From assembly GCF_001077535.1 (NCBI RefSeq), contig NZ_CP011968.1, forward strand, positions 434,001-498,000: a stretch of 64,000 nucleotides of DNA, read 5' to 3'. The position numbers and the translations under genes were made by a program. Under the pieces are notes generated by a model. That model saw only the letters and a program-made list of their open reading frames with translations. It did not search any database and had not been told where the DNA came from. Positions 41,633 through 50,945 of the stretch are shown here, one piece after another; position 1 is the stretch's first letter, and each line of letters opens with the position of its first letter. The stretch is from Clostridioides difficile ATCC 9689 = DSM 1296 (GTDB lineage: Bacteria; Bacillota; Clostridia; Peptostreptococcales; Peptostreptococcaceae).

Positions 41633-43231
41633 TTATTTAAAATTTTTGATTGCAGTAGTTAAATTAGGGACTAATTGTTTTTTTCTTGATACAACACCTG
41701 GTGCAAATGTGCCTTGAACACCTTCAACACCAAATGCGTTAGCAATTAAGCTATCTTCTGCTTTATAGATTAAATAAGAACCTTCTTTGATTATATCTGT
41801 AACTGAAAGAATTAATTTATCATAATCAGTCGAATTTATATAAGATAAAAACTCATCTTTTTTAGCAAATATAGAGTCTATGTCTAAGGTAAATACTTGT
41901 CCAATACCAACTCTATGTCCACTCATATTAAATTCTTTAAAGTCCATATTTACTATTTCTTCTATAGTATATTCATCTAAAGAAGTACCGCATTTAAACA
42001 TATCCATAGCGTATTTTTCCATGTCTACTTTTGCTATTTTACTTAATTCTTCACAAGCTTTCTTATCTATATCAGTTGTTGTTGGAGACTTAAATAATAA
42101 TGTATCTGATAATATAGCAGATAAAAGAAGCCCGGCTATTTCATAAGGTATCTCAACATTATTTTCTTTGTACATTTGATAAATTATAGTACTATTGCAT
42201 CCAACAGGCATAACTCTAAATGACATAGGAACATCAGTAGAAATACCACCAAGTTTATGATGGTCAATTATTTCAACTATGTTTGCTTGTTCAATTCCAT
42301 CAGCACTTTGAGCATATTCGTTATGGTCAACTAAAACAACATTCTTTTTAGATGGGTTTAATAGATGACCTTTTGAAACTAAACCTAAAAACTTATTATC
42401 ATCATCTAATATTGGATAAGATCTGAAGTTTGTTTCTAGCATAATCTCTTTTATTTCATCCATATAATCATCTTCTTTGAATGTAATTAAATTTTCTGTA
42501 GCTTCTATAGAGTCTAAGAAACTACATTGATTTATTACATTAGAAGTTTTATAATTGTCACTTTCAACAGAAACAACAGACACTCCATTTATCTTAGCAA
42601 GAGCTAGCAAATCTTTTGAAATCTCTGTATGATTAGTAAGTATTAAAAGTTTAACTTTTGTATCAATAGCATATTCAATACTATCATATCTATCTCCAAC
42701 AATAGCTATGTCTCCTTCTTTTAAAGTCTCTATTAGAGTCTCCATTCCAAATGATAAAGTGACTACTCTACCTTTTATATCTTCACCACAGTCCACAAGA
42801 ATAGTACCATTAAGGTTTTTACAAATGTTTGATAGTGATGTGTGTATAGTTGTAAAGTGTTGATGAAGTAGATTTTTAGCTATTTCTTTCATAGTAATGA
42901 TACCAGCAAAAGTTCCATCATCATAAGTTACAGGTAGTGTTTTAACATTTTTTTCATCCATAAGGTTATAGGCCTCTAATATAGATGAAGTTGGTGTTAA
43001 AGGTACTACTTTATCATAATTTAAATCTCTAACTTGTATTCTAACATTATCTAAAATTTCAGGTGCATCTACCTTAAAGTAATCCAAGGCATATTTAGCT
43101 TCTTTTCTGATATCTCCTAAAGCATAAGCTGTTGCTTTTATTCCTAGTTTGTTCTTTAAATGTGCTAATGAAATTGCAGAACATATTGAATCTGTATCTG
43201 GATTTTTATGTCCGAAAACTAATAAACTCAT
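41633..43231 (-). CDS. CBS-domain manganese-dependent inorganic pyrophosphatase
   Basis: 532 aa on the reverse strand. Family II PPase: GHKNPDTDSICSAI at residues 7-20, then an inserted regulatory block (CBS domain ~70-120, DRTGG domain ~130-245, second CBS ~250-300), then DHNEYAQSADG and EIIDHHKLGG of the DHH domain and a C-terminal DHHA2 domain with the SRKKQ-type Lys/Arg. Hydrolyses pyrophosphate; adenine nucleotides on the CBS pair modulate activity (AMP/ADP inhibit, diadenosine polyphosphates activate in studied relatives). ATG after GAAAGGAG. Single gene. Confidence 0.95.
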   Translation of the reverse strand: MSLLVFGHKNPDTDSICSAISLAHLKNKLGIKATAYALGDIRKEAKYALDYFKVDAPEILDNVRIQVRDLNYDKVVPLTPTSSILEAYNLMDEKNVKTLPVTYDDGTFAGIITMKEIAKNLLHQHFTTIHTSLSNICKNLNGTILVDCGEDIKGRVVTLSFGMETLIETLKEGDIAIVGDRYDSIEYAIDTKVKLLILTNHTEISKDLLALAKINGVSVVSVESDNYKTSNVINQCSFLDSIEATENLITFKEDDYMDEIKEIMLETNFRSYPILDDDNKFLGLVSKGHLLNPSKKNVVLVDHNEYAQSADGIEQANIVEIIDHHKLGGISTDVPMSFRVMPVGCNSTIIYQMYKENNVEIPYEIAGLLLSAILSDTLLFKSPTTTDIDKKACEELSKIAKVDMEKYAMDMFKCGTSLDEYTIEEIVNMDFKEFNMSGHRVGIGQVFTLDIDSIFAKKDEFLSYINSTDYDKLILSVTDIIKEGSYLIYKAEDSLIANAFGVEGVQGTFAPGVVSRKKQLVPNLTTAIKNFK

Positions 43232-43920
43232 TTTAATACTCCTTTCAAAACTTGAATATAATAATAATTGATAAAAATATTATATCAAAAGGTAGTGAGT
43301 ATTTGTTGTAAAAAGAAAAAAATTTAGTGAAAAAATATTATATAAAATTTATTTCTTACATAAATACTACAAATTTAATATAAAAATTATTATTATATAT
43401 ACTTTTACCCAATCAAATATCGAATTAAATTTACTTTTATTCAAAATAAATTGATTAAATCTACCTGGGAAAAAATTAATTAATACGTCAATAAACTAAA
43501 AATTTATAAATATTTTATACTGTAAAAAATTTTGTATATATATTATCATTAAAAAATTAACGGTCTTAATATAAAAATTATTTATCTATATGAAAAGCAT
43601 AATTATTACATATTGACTTAAAAATAACTTATAGAGATTAGAATAATTTTAGTTTATATATTTTTTAAAACTATACAGTTGTTATAAAAAGAAAAATTGC
43701 ATACAAGTCAAAAATAAGTGTTATTTTATAAAAATACGACAAAAATTTTATTTACTACTTATACAAATAACATGCAAATAACATATAAAATTTAATAAGT
43801 AAAAAAAATGAAAGATATAAATTATCATTTTAGTATTTTATTTAGTCGAAGTAAATTATTCAAATGAAATATATCTCATTTAGATAAAAAATTTTAGTAA
43901 AAGTAAAAAAAATAATATAT
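43232..43920. other. Very AT-rich region between pyrophosphatase and adhE
   Basis: No gene on either strand. The first ~100 bp must contain the leftward promoter of the pyrophosphatase gene (TATAAT-like sequence on the reverse strand near 43280). The remaining 600 bp are poly-A/T-rich, with no hairpin or repeat I can support. Such a long upstream segment suggests curved DNA or several regulator sites for adhE. Confidence 0.4.
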
Positions 43921-43942
43921 TTGTTAAAAAATAAATTGACAA
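43921..43942 (+). promoter_or_regulatory. Rex-like imperfect site upstream of adhE
   Basis: TTGTTAA and TTGACAA half-sites resemble the Rex operator (TTGTTAA-N4-TTAACAA) but are spaced 8 bp apart instead of 4. Rex, the NADH-sensing repressor, is known to control fermentative alcohol dehydrogenases in clostridia. Weak match. Confidence 0.35.
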
Positions 43943-43962
43943 AATATTCAGAAAAAAACTTC

Positions 43963-43991
43963 TTGACCTAAGAGAGTAAAATAAATAAAAT
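43963..43991 (+). promoter_or_regulatory. Likely adhE promoter
   Basis: TTGACC, 17-bp spacer, TAAAAT. It predicts a ~110-nt leader in which two ATGCAT palindromes (44051, 44079) could form a small hairpin just before the ribosome site. Confidence 0.5.
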
Positions 43992-44108
43992 CTAAGATAT
44001 AGAGATGAAATCTATAAAATTATTTTAAGTATAAGTTAAAAATATAGATGATGCATTTAAGATTTATAAAAATTAGAGATGCATAATTATTTTAGGGAGG
44101 TTTTTAGT

Positions 44109-46751
44109 ATGGAGAAAAAAGAAAAGGTAGTAGAAAAATCAAATGTTGAAGTATGTAGTCCTGAAATTGTCAACAGTGTTGAAACATTAAGAATGAGATT
44201 AGAAGAAATTAGATTGGCACAAAAAGAATTTGCAACATTTACGCAAGAACAGGTAGATAAGATTTTCTTAGCTGCTTCAACTGCAGCTAATCAACAAAGA
44301 ATACCTCTAGCAAAAATGGCAGTGGAAGAGACTGGTATGGGTATTGTTGAAGATAAGGTTATAAAAAACCATTTTGCCTCAGAATATATCTATAATGCTT
44401 ATAAAGATACTAAAACTTGTGGTGTCATAGAAAAAGATGAAGCATTTGGTTTTACAAGAATTGCTGAGCCAGTAGGTGTTTTATCAGCAGTTATACCAAC
44501 AACTAATCCTACATCAACTGCAATATTCAAATCCCTAATAGCACTAAAAACTAGAAATGGTATAATTTTCTCTCCTCATCCAAGAGCTAAAAACTGTACT
44601 ATAGAAGCAGCTAGAGTTGTACATGATGCAGCAGTTAAGGCAGGAGCACCAAAAGGACTTATAGGTTGGGTAGATGTTCCTTCGATTGAATTAACTAATG
44701 TTGTCATGGCAGAGGCAGACCTTATATTAGCTACTGGTGGACCTGGAATGGTTAAATCTGCATACTCTTCAGGTAAACCAGCTGTCGGAGTTGGGCCTGG
44801 AAATGTACCTGCAATAATAGATGAGAGTGCAGATATAAAAATGGCTGTAAGTTCAATCTTAGTATCAAAATCATTCGATAATGGTATGATATGTGCTTCC
44901 GAGCAAGCTGTAATAGTACCAGAAAAAATATATGAAGAAGTTAAAAAAGAATTTAAATATCGTGGAGCACATTTCCTAAATAAAGAAGAAACTGAAAAAG
45001 TAGGAAAAGTAGTAATAATTGATGGTTCATTAAATGCCAGAATAGTTGGACAACCAGCACATGTAATAGCCAAAATGGCGGATGTAGAAGTTCCAAAAAC
45101 AGCTAGAATAATAATTGGTGAAGTAGAATCTGTTGAATTAAATGAACCTTTTGCACATGAAAAACTTTCTCCTGTACTTGCAATGTACAAGTCTAAAAGT
45201 TTTGAAGATGCAGTTGCTAAAGCAGAAAAATTAGTTGCAGATGGAGGCTATGGTCATACATCTTCATTATATGCAGACTCTATAAATCATCCAGAGAGAG
45301 TAGAAAAGTTTGTAAATGCTATGAAGACTTGTAGAGTATTAGTTAATACTCCATCATCACAAGGTGGTATAGGTGATTTATATAACTTTAAATTGGCACC
45401 GTCTCTTACTCTTGGTTGTGGTTCTTGGGGTGGAAACTCAGTATCTGAAAACGTTGGAGTAAAACATTTGCTTAATATCAAGACAGTAGCTGAAAGGAGA
45501 GAGAATATGCTTTGGTTCAGAGCACCAGAAAAGGTTTATTTCAAAAAAGGATGTTTAGGTGTAGCAGCAAGAGAATTTAAGGATGTTATGGATAAAAAGA
45601 AAGCATTTATAGTAACAGATTCTTTCCTATATAATAATGGATATACTAAGAAATTAACTGATTTATTAGATGAGATGGGAATTAAGCATACTACATTCTT
45701 TGATGTAGCTCCAGACCCAACATTAGCTTGTGCAAGAGAAGGAGCTAAAGCTATGGCTGATTTCCAACCAGATTTAATAATAGCTGTAGGTGGAGGAAGT
45801 GCAATGGATGCTGGTAAGATAATGTGGGTAATGTATGAGCATCCAGAAGTAGATTTCCAAGACTTAGCTATGAGATTTATGGATATAAGAAAAAGAGTAT
45901 ATGTATTCCCTAAGATGGGTGAAAAAGCGTATTTTGCTGCTATCCCAACTTCAGCAGGAACTGGTTCAGAAGTAACTCCATTTGCAGTTATAACTGACCA
46001 AGATTCAGGTGTAAAATACCCATTAGCAGATTATGAATTAATGCCAAACATGGCTATAATTGATGCTGATATGATGATGGAGATGCCACCAAGATTAACA
46101 GCAGCATCAGGTGTTGATGCTTTAACACATGCATTAGAAGCATATGTATCTATGTTAAGAACTGAACCAGCTGACGGTCTAGCACTACAAGCAGGTAAAA
46201 TAATATTTGAATATTTACCTCGTGCATATAAAAATGGAAAGAATGATAAAGAAGCAAGAGAAAAAATGGCAATGGCATCTACTATGGCAGGAATGTCTTT
46301 TGCAAATGCCTTCTTAGGAATATGTCACTCTTTAGCACATAAATTAGGTGCATTCCACCATGTTCAACACGGTGTTGCAAATGCATTATTAATAAATGAA
46401 GTAATCAAGTTCAATTGTGCAGAAGCTCCAAATAAAATGGGTGCATTCTCACAATACAGATATCCTGATTGCATACAAAGATATGCTGAATTTGCTTCTT
46501 TTGCAGGTATTAAAGGAAGTACAGACCAAGAAAAAGTAGATAATCTTATAAAAGCAATAGATGAACTAAAGGCAAAAGTAGGTCTTCCTAAGACTATAAA
46601 AGAGGCTGGAGTAGAAGAATCTAAATTCTTAGAAAGATTGGATGCTATGGTTGAACAAGCTTTTGATGACCAATGTACAGGTGCTAATCCTAGATACCCA
46701 TTGATGAGTGAATTAAAAGAGATATATCTAAAAGTTTATTATGGTAAATAA
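44109..46751 (+). CDS. adhE: Bifunctional aldehyde-alcohol dehydrogenase AdhE
   Basis: 880 aa from the ATG at 44109 with AGGGAGG upstream; ten further in-frame codons lack a site. N-terminal acetylating aldehyde dehydrogenase (residues ~15-445, catalytic Cys262 in MICASEQ) converts acetyl-CoA to acetaldehyde. C-terminal iron-dependent alcohol dehydrogenase (~465-865) has GGGSAMDAGK, TSAGTGSEVTPFAV and the iron ligands in AHKLGAFHHVQHGVAN and DALTHALEA. It regenerates NAD+ during fermentation and assembles into spirosomes. Regulation by NADH/NAD+ through Rex is expected. Single gene. Confidence 0.97.
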   Translation: MEKKEKVVEKSNVEVCSPEIVNSVETLRMRLEEIRLAQKEFATFTQEQVDKIFLAASTAANQQRIPLAKMAVEETGMGIVEDKVIKNHFASEYIYNAYKDTKTCGVIEKDEAFGFTRIAEPVGVLSAVIPTTNPTSTAIFKSLIALKTRNGIIFSPHPRAKNCTIEAARVVHDAAVKAGAPKGLIGWVDVPSIELTNVVMAEADLILATGGPGMVKSAYSSGKPAVGVGPGNVPAIIDESADIKMAVSSILVSKSFDNGMICASEQAVIVPEKIYEEVKKEFKYRGAHFLNKEETEKVGKVVIIDGSLNARIVGQPAHVIAKMADVEVPKTARIIIGEVESVELNEPFAHEKLSPVLAMYKSKSFEDAVAKAEKLVADGGYGHTSSLYADSINHPERVEKFVNAMKTCRVLVNTPSSQGGIGDLYNFKLAPSLTLGCGSWGGNSVSENVGVKHLLNIKTVAERRENMLWFRAPEKVYFKKGCLGVAAREFKDVMDKKKAFIVTDSFLYNNGYTKKLTDLLDEMGIKHTTFFDVAPDPTLACAREGAKAMADFQPDLIIAVGGGSAMDAGKIMWVMYEHPEVDFQDLAMRFMDIRKRVYVFPKMGEKAYFAAIPTSAGTGSEVTPFAVITDQDSGVKYPLADYELMPNMAIIDADMMMEMPPRLTAASGVDALTHALEAYVSMLRTEPADGLALQAGKIIFEYLPRAYKNGKNDKEAREKMAMASTMAGMSFANAFLGICHSLAHKLGAFHHVQHGVANALLINEVIKFNCAEAPNKMGAFSQYRYPDCIQRYAEFASFAGIKGSTDQEKVDNLIKAIDELKAKVGLPKTIKEAGVEESKFLERLDAMVEQAFDDQCTGANPRYPLMSELKEIYLKVYYGK

Positions 46752-47079
46752 TATCTATTGTGCAACATAGGTTCTATTGGGTTTGTATATAAATTATTAG
46801 ATTTGAATATAAATAGAGTTTTATTAGAGATATGTATAAATAGTTATAAATAATAGATTATAACTTAAATTCTGAATGGAAATGATAAAAGGTCAGTAAT
46901 TTAAAGATAATTTTGAATATGTGTATTTAATCAATTAACTTTAAAATTAGTCGGAAAATTTTTTTATTACATATAATTTTAAAGCATAATATATAAAAAA
47001 CTTTATGAAAAAATTATAAAAATATTCAGAAAATTCTATTGACTAATTTATTTATCATGATATAATAAGTTTAGAAAAG
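46752..47079. other. AT-rich spacer after adhE
   Basis: No gene and no convincing adhE terminator seen. It ends with a well-formed rightward promoter (next entry). Confidence 0.4.
47039..47066 (+). promoter_or_regulatory. Orphan rightward σA promoter facing a leftward gene
   Basis: TTGACT, 16-bp spacer, TATAAT. Start would be near 47073, only ~16 nt before the GGGGCCT hairpin at 47089. No rightward gene follows; transcription would be antisense to the 113-aa gene unless terminated at the hairpin. Confidence 0.5.
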
Positions 47080-47106
47080 AAAAAAATTGGGGCCTATTAA
47101 GGCCCC
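47080..47106. terminator. Terminator of the leftward ABC operon
   Basis: GGGGCCT and AGGCCCC form a GC-rich stem around ATTA. On the reverse strand it is followed by a T-run (A6 at 47081-47086 on the + strand), ideal for the leftward operon ending at 47111. Confidence 0.8.
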
Positions 47107-47110
47107 CTTA

Positions 47111-47452
47111 CTATTTTTTGATAGATTTATTTAAAATTACTTTCTCATTTTGATTTTTTATATTTACTATAGAGTCAGTATAATCCACTTCAAAGTTGGC
47201 AAAAGCAGAGAATAAATCTATATCTCTTAACAAATGAATTGTCATACATTGATTGTTCTTATTTAGCCTTAGAATCAATGCTCTTACAAATGGAAATTGT
47301 ATTCTAGAATTAAATAAGTTAGAACCATCAGTATCTATATCTAAGCTACGATAATTAATATCTATAAATATATCTACATCATCATTTTCTTCTCTTATTA
47401 TTCTGTAGTCAAAATCCAAGTTTAAATTTAAATTACCTAAAATCAATAACAT
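47111..47452 (-). CDS. Hypothetical 113-aa protein in the MacB/FtsX operon
   Basis: Reverse strand. Starts MLLILGNLNLNLDFDYRII. Predicted mostly β-strand with Asp/Glu/Asn-rich loops (EENDDVDIFIDINYRSLDID); no signal peptide. GAGGATTTAA precedes the ATG. It lies 26 bp after the ATPase gene on the same transcript, and its stop is next to the terminator. I do not recognise a family; a cytosolic accessory protein of the transporter is a guess. Confidence 0.65.
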   Translation of the reverse strand: MLLILGNLNLNLDFDYRIIREENDDVDIFIDINYRSLDIDTDGSNLFNSRIQFPFVRALILRLNKNNQCMTIHLLRDIDLFSAFANFEVDYTDSIVNIKNQNEKVILNKSIKK

Positions 47453-47478
47453 TTAAATCCTCTTTTCTATAAATAGTT

Positions 47479-48150
47479 TTAGAGTGTTAATTTAAGCTCT
47501 CCATCTATTATAGATATAATTCTATCTGCTTTTCTAGCAATATTTTCATTATGTGTTATTATTATAAGGGTTTGGTTATATTTTTTTATAGAACTTTTTA
47601 GTAAATCCATGACTTCTTCTGTAGTTTTACTGTCTAAATTTCCTGTTGGTTCATCTGCTAGGATTATACTTGGTTTTGCAGATAAAGCACGTGCAATAGC
47701 AACTCTTTGCTGTTGACCACCAGATAATTGGTTGGGAAGATGATTTTTCCTTTCCTTAAGCCCCAATAAATTTATAAGGTCTTCAATATATTCTTTATCT
47801 ATTTTTTTATTGTCTAACTTTAGTGGTAATTCTATATTTTCCTTTACATTTAATACAGGAATTAAGTTATACTGTTGAAAGACAAATCCTACTTTTTGTC
47901 TTCTATATCTTGCTAGTTCTTTATCTGAAAGGCAACATATATCTTTACCAGCAACTTTTATAGTACCATTACTTGGTCTCTCAAGACCACCTACTAAATG
48001 TAGAAATGTACTTTTCCCACTTCCACTTGGCCCAATTATTGCAACAAATTCACCTTTATTTATTTTTAAATTTGCATTCTTTAGTGCATGTACAGATGTT
48101 TCCTTTTTTCCATAAATCTTACCTAAGTTAATAGTTTCCAATATAGGCAT
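47479..48150 (-). CDS. MacB-type ABC ATPase (LolD/BceA-like)
   Basis: 223 aa. Walker A GPSGSGKST near residue 40, VFQQYNLIPVLNVKENIELPL (hallmark of the MacB/LolD family), signature LSGGQQQRVAIARAL, Walker B IILADEPTGNLDS, and switch His in IITHNE. Pairs with the FtsX-type permease encoded immediately upstream in the transcript (11 bp gap). Such mechanotransmission transporters expel peptides or antibiotics, or act as sensors with a two-component system. AGGAGGAATAATT precedes the ATG. Confidence 0.93.
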   Translation of the reverse strand: MPILETINLGKIYGKKETSVHALKNANLKINKGEFVAIIGPSGSGKSTFLHLVGGLERPSNGTIKVAGKDICCLSDKELARYRRQKVGFVFQQYNLIPVLNVKENIELPLKLDNKKIDKEYIEDLINLLGLKERKNHLPNQLSGGQQQRVAIARALSAKPSIILADEPTGNLDSKTTEEVMDLLKSSIKKYNQTLIIITHNENIARKADRIISIIDGELKLTL

Positions 48151-48161
48151 AATTATTCCTC

Positions 48162-50738
48162 CTATTCTGTAATGTTTATAGCTTCAACTATACTAATTTT
48201 ATTTATCTTTCTTGATGGAATATATGTAGCTAGAATACCTACAATTATATTTGCTACAACAACTAGTATATATATTTTGTAATCTATTGAAAATCCCAAT
48301 CCATATGATACAAAGCCCTGCATATAATACATTTTAAATTGTATTATAAGTCCTGACACGATAGTAATTATACTTGAGAGTACACCATATAATATTCCTT
48401 CATAAAGTATCATATTTTTAAATCCTCTCTCAGAGATACCAATAGCTCTTAACATTCCAAATTCACTAGTTCTTGAAGTTAAGTTATAACTTATGTTGTT
48501 TATTATGTTAAGTACACTGATTATGAACATTATTGCTACTATGCCATAACTATAAATCATAGTTCTAGATGTCATCTTATCAGAATTTTCTTTTTCCACC
48601 ATCATATCTACTGTTGTAGTTCCAGGAACTTCACTTCCAATTTTACCTAAAAGGTTATTTATTTTTTTCTTGTTTGCATTTTCATTAAGGTCTGCATAAA
48701 CTAAGTTATACTTATCTACACCAGTTAATTTTTTTAGGTATTCGCTACTCGTTATTACATCTACACTATCATCTCCAGAGTACATACCATTATCTGCAAA
48801 AGGATAACTTATAATAGCTCCAACTTTAAATTCATATTCTAAGTATTCATAATTATCTTTTAGACTTTCATAAAGCCCTGTATCCATCCCACCATTTGGA
48901 TATTTGACTTTTATAGTATCACCTACTTTTATATCTACAGCTGGTGTCCCTTCACCAGGAGTAAAAGTCTTTGTGTATTTCTGTGTTTTAGAAATTTCTG
49001 GTACATATACAATAGCTAAATTTTCTTTTTTCATTTTTTTCAAGTTTATATTTCCACTTACTAAGTATTTTTCTAATGACTTTATCATCTCATCATTATA
49101 ACCTTTTAGCTTTTGCTTTAGTGTATATTTGCCAGTAGTCTTATTTTTTATGAACAGAGGATTTAGCTTATAATAAGGAGTTGAATTTATAGCTTCGTAG
49201 TAATCTAATCTATTTATTTTATTTACCTCTATTCTTGTGTTTAAGATACTAGCAGTTTTGACTTTGTCAATTCCATCTATATTTTTTATTTTATCTATCT
49301 GACTATCACTAAACCCTTTTATATCTTTAAAAGAAGTATTGTTACCAGTTTCATTGAGATAAACATTTGATAGAATAAAATCTGCATTCATATATGTTTG
49401 TTCTTGTACGGATTTGTTTTGCACATCTAAAAAAGAATATTTATAATTGTCTTTTATGACGATTATACCTCCTATACTCATAGATAATACAATTATCATG
49501 AACCCCTTTTTATTTCTAAAGATATTTTTCGCAGATATAGATTTTGTTACTGACATATTTAAAGTTAATTTTGATATTAAATAATTAACTTTGGTTACAT
49601 TTTTATCAGATCCAAAAGTTTTTCTGATAGCATCAATAGGAGAAATTCTTCTTATTTTTAAGTATGTAAAGAAACTTATAATTAGCATTATTAGTATTGT
49701 ACATGCAATTGATAAGAGAATTATTTTATCTGGAATAACAAAAGGTGTAACATTTATATTTCCTTCAAATTGAATATTTCCTACAGACCTATTAAATATT
49801 TGTGCACCTCCCATACCTATACATATACCTATAGGCATTGCTATTAGAGCAAGTATGAAAAGTTCATAAAGCATAAGTTTGAAAATCCTAAAGTTGGTGG
49901 AACCAATAGCTCTTAAGATGCCATATTCCTGTACTCTTTGGTATATTGATATAACATAGATACTATATATTACAATACCAGCAAATAGACTCATAGCAAT
50001 TGCAATGTATTTACTTGAATTATCTAAAGTACCGTTTTTCATAGTAGATTCTATAAGCATTGAGTTTCTTCCTATACTTTTCTCATCTAACATAGCATTT
50101 TTTATTATATTGTCTATGTTTGTATTTATATCACTGCCTTCATTAAATTCAATATAAGTTGTAAAATTATTCAGTTCTGATTCATTGAGATTAGAAAAAA
50201 TTTCACATTGTCCCCTTTTTTTCTCTATAAATCTATCTTCAAGGATTCCAACAACTTTAAAAGTTTCTGGATTTTCTTTTTGATATAATTTAAAAGTAAG
50301 GTTTTGATTTATCTCTGGTTTTAAGCCCATACTATTTAAAATCCATTTCTCGACTACCACCTCATTGCTAGCTTTTGGAAATCGACCTTTTATAAGTTTA
50401 GAATGACTAGTCAAATAATTTTTATTTGCATATAGTATGTTTATAGGTAATTTTTCATTAACATCTGTAGATGCATAGTAAGATGTTATACCCAGATTTT
50501 TAATATCTTTGCTAGATTTTATGGACTTTAATTGATTTTTCTTTATATTTTTAAAGTATACATGGTCAGTTCCAAGCTCTCTTTTCAATCTATCTACATC
50601 TGCTTGCTGAGCACTTCTTGAGAGGGTACCAATACCAACAACGAGTGATGTAGCAAGAATTATACTCACAACAATTGCTAAAGACCTAGCTTTATAACTT
50701 TTTATATACCTTAGTACTATTTTCAAATTATCTTTCAT
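48162..50738 (-). CDS. FtsX/MacB-type ABC permease, 858 aa
   Basis: 858 aa from the ATG at 50738 (AAGGAAG spaced 8 bp; the GTG at 50747 is too close to that site). N-terminal helix (residues ~18-40), a large extracytoplasmic domain, three helices with the FtsX motif VQEYGILRAIGSTNFRIFKLMLYE, then a second helix/domain/three-helix unit with SEFGMLRAIGISERGFKNMILYE. This is a duplicated, ten-helix FtsX arrangement similar to bacitracin/macrolide-type permeases of Firmicutes. The operon is divergent from a GHKL kinase/LytTR regulator pair. Confidence 0.88.
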   Translation of the reverse strand: MKDNLKIVLRYIKSYKARSLAIVVSIILATSLVVGIGTLSRSAQQADVDRLKRELGTDHVYFKNIKKNQLKSIKSSKDIKNLGITSYYASTDVNEKLPINILYANKNYLTSHSKLIKGRFPKASNEVVVEKWILNSMGLKPEINQNLTFKLYQKENPETFKVVGILEDRFIEKKRGQCEIFSNLNESELNNFTTYIEFNEGSDINTNIDNIIKNAMLDEKSIGRNSMLIESTMKNGTLDNSSKYIAIAMSLFAGIVIYSIYVISIYQRVQEYGILRAIGSTNFRIFKLMLYELFILALIAMPIGICIGMGGAQIFNRSVGNIQFEGNINVTPFVIPDKIILLSIACTILIMLIISFFTYLKIRRISPIDAIRKTFGSDKNVTKVNYLISKLTLNMSVTKSISAKNIFRNKKGFMIIVLSMSIGGIIVIKDNYKYSFLDVQNKSVQEQTYMNADFILSNVYLNETGNNTSFKDIKGFSDSQIDKIKNIDGIDKVKTASILNTRIEVNKINRLDYYEAINSTPYYKLNPLFIKNKTTGKYTLKQKLKGYNDEMIKSLEKYLVSGNINLKKMKKENLAIVYVPEISKTQKYTKTFTPGEGTPAVDIKVGDTIKVKYPNGGMDTGLYESLKDNYEYLEYEFKVGAIISYPFADNGMYSGDDSVDVITSSEYLKKLTGVDKYNLVYADLNENANKKKINNLLGKIGSEVPGTTTVDMMVEKENSDKMTSRTMIYSYGIVAIMFIISVLNIINNISYNLTSRTSEFGMLRAIGISERGFKNMILYEGILYGVLSSIITIVSGLIIQFKMYYMQGFVSYGLGFSIDYKIYILVVVANIIVGILATYIPSRKINKISIVEAINITE

Positions 50739-50885
50739 ATTTACCACTTCCTTTCTTAACTAAATCAATTATATATTTATCTAAAATATATAGCAAAGTA
50801 AGTATTTTCAAGTTTTAAGTAGTTAATTGTACAAATTCATCTGTATTTTTACAAGTTTAATTAATATATATGTAAATTTTAACTT

Positions 50886-50914
50886 TTTACATAATTTTTT
50901 TAAAATGATATAAT
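50886..50914 (+). promoter_or_regulatory. Promoter of the kinase/regulator operon
   Basis: TTTACA, 17-bp spacer, TATAAT, 31 bp before the kinase ATG. The 200-bp divergent region also has AGTT-centred repeats (50811 and 50821) that could be LytTR-type sites for the leftward transporter operon, a weak match. Confidence 0.75.
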
Positions 50915-50945
50915 CCCTATATAAATTGTAGAGGGGAGGGGAATC

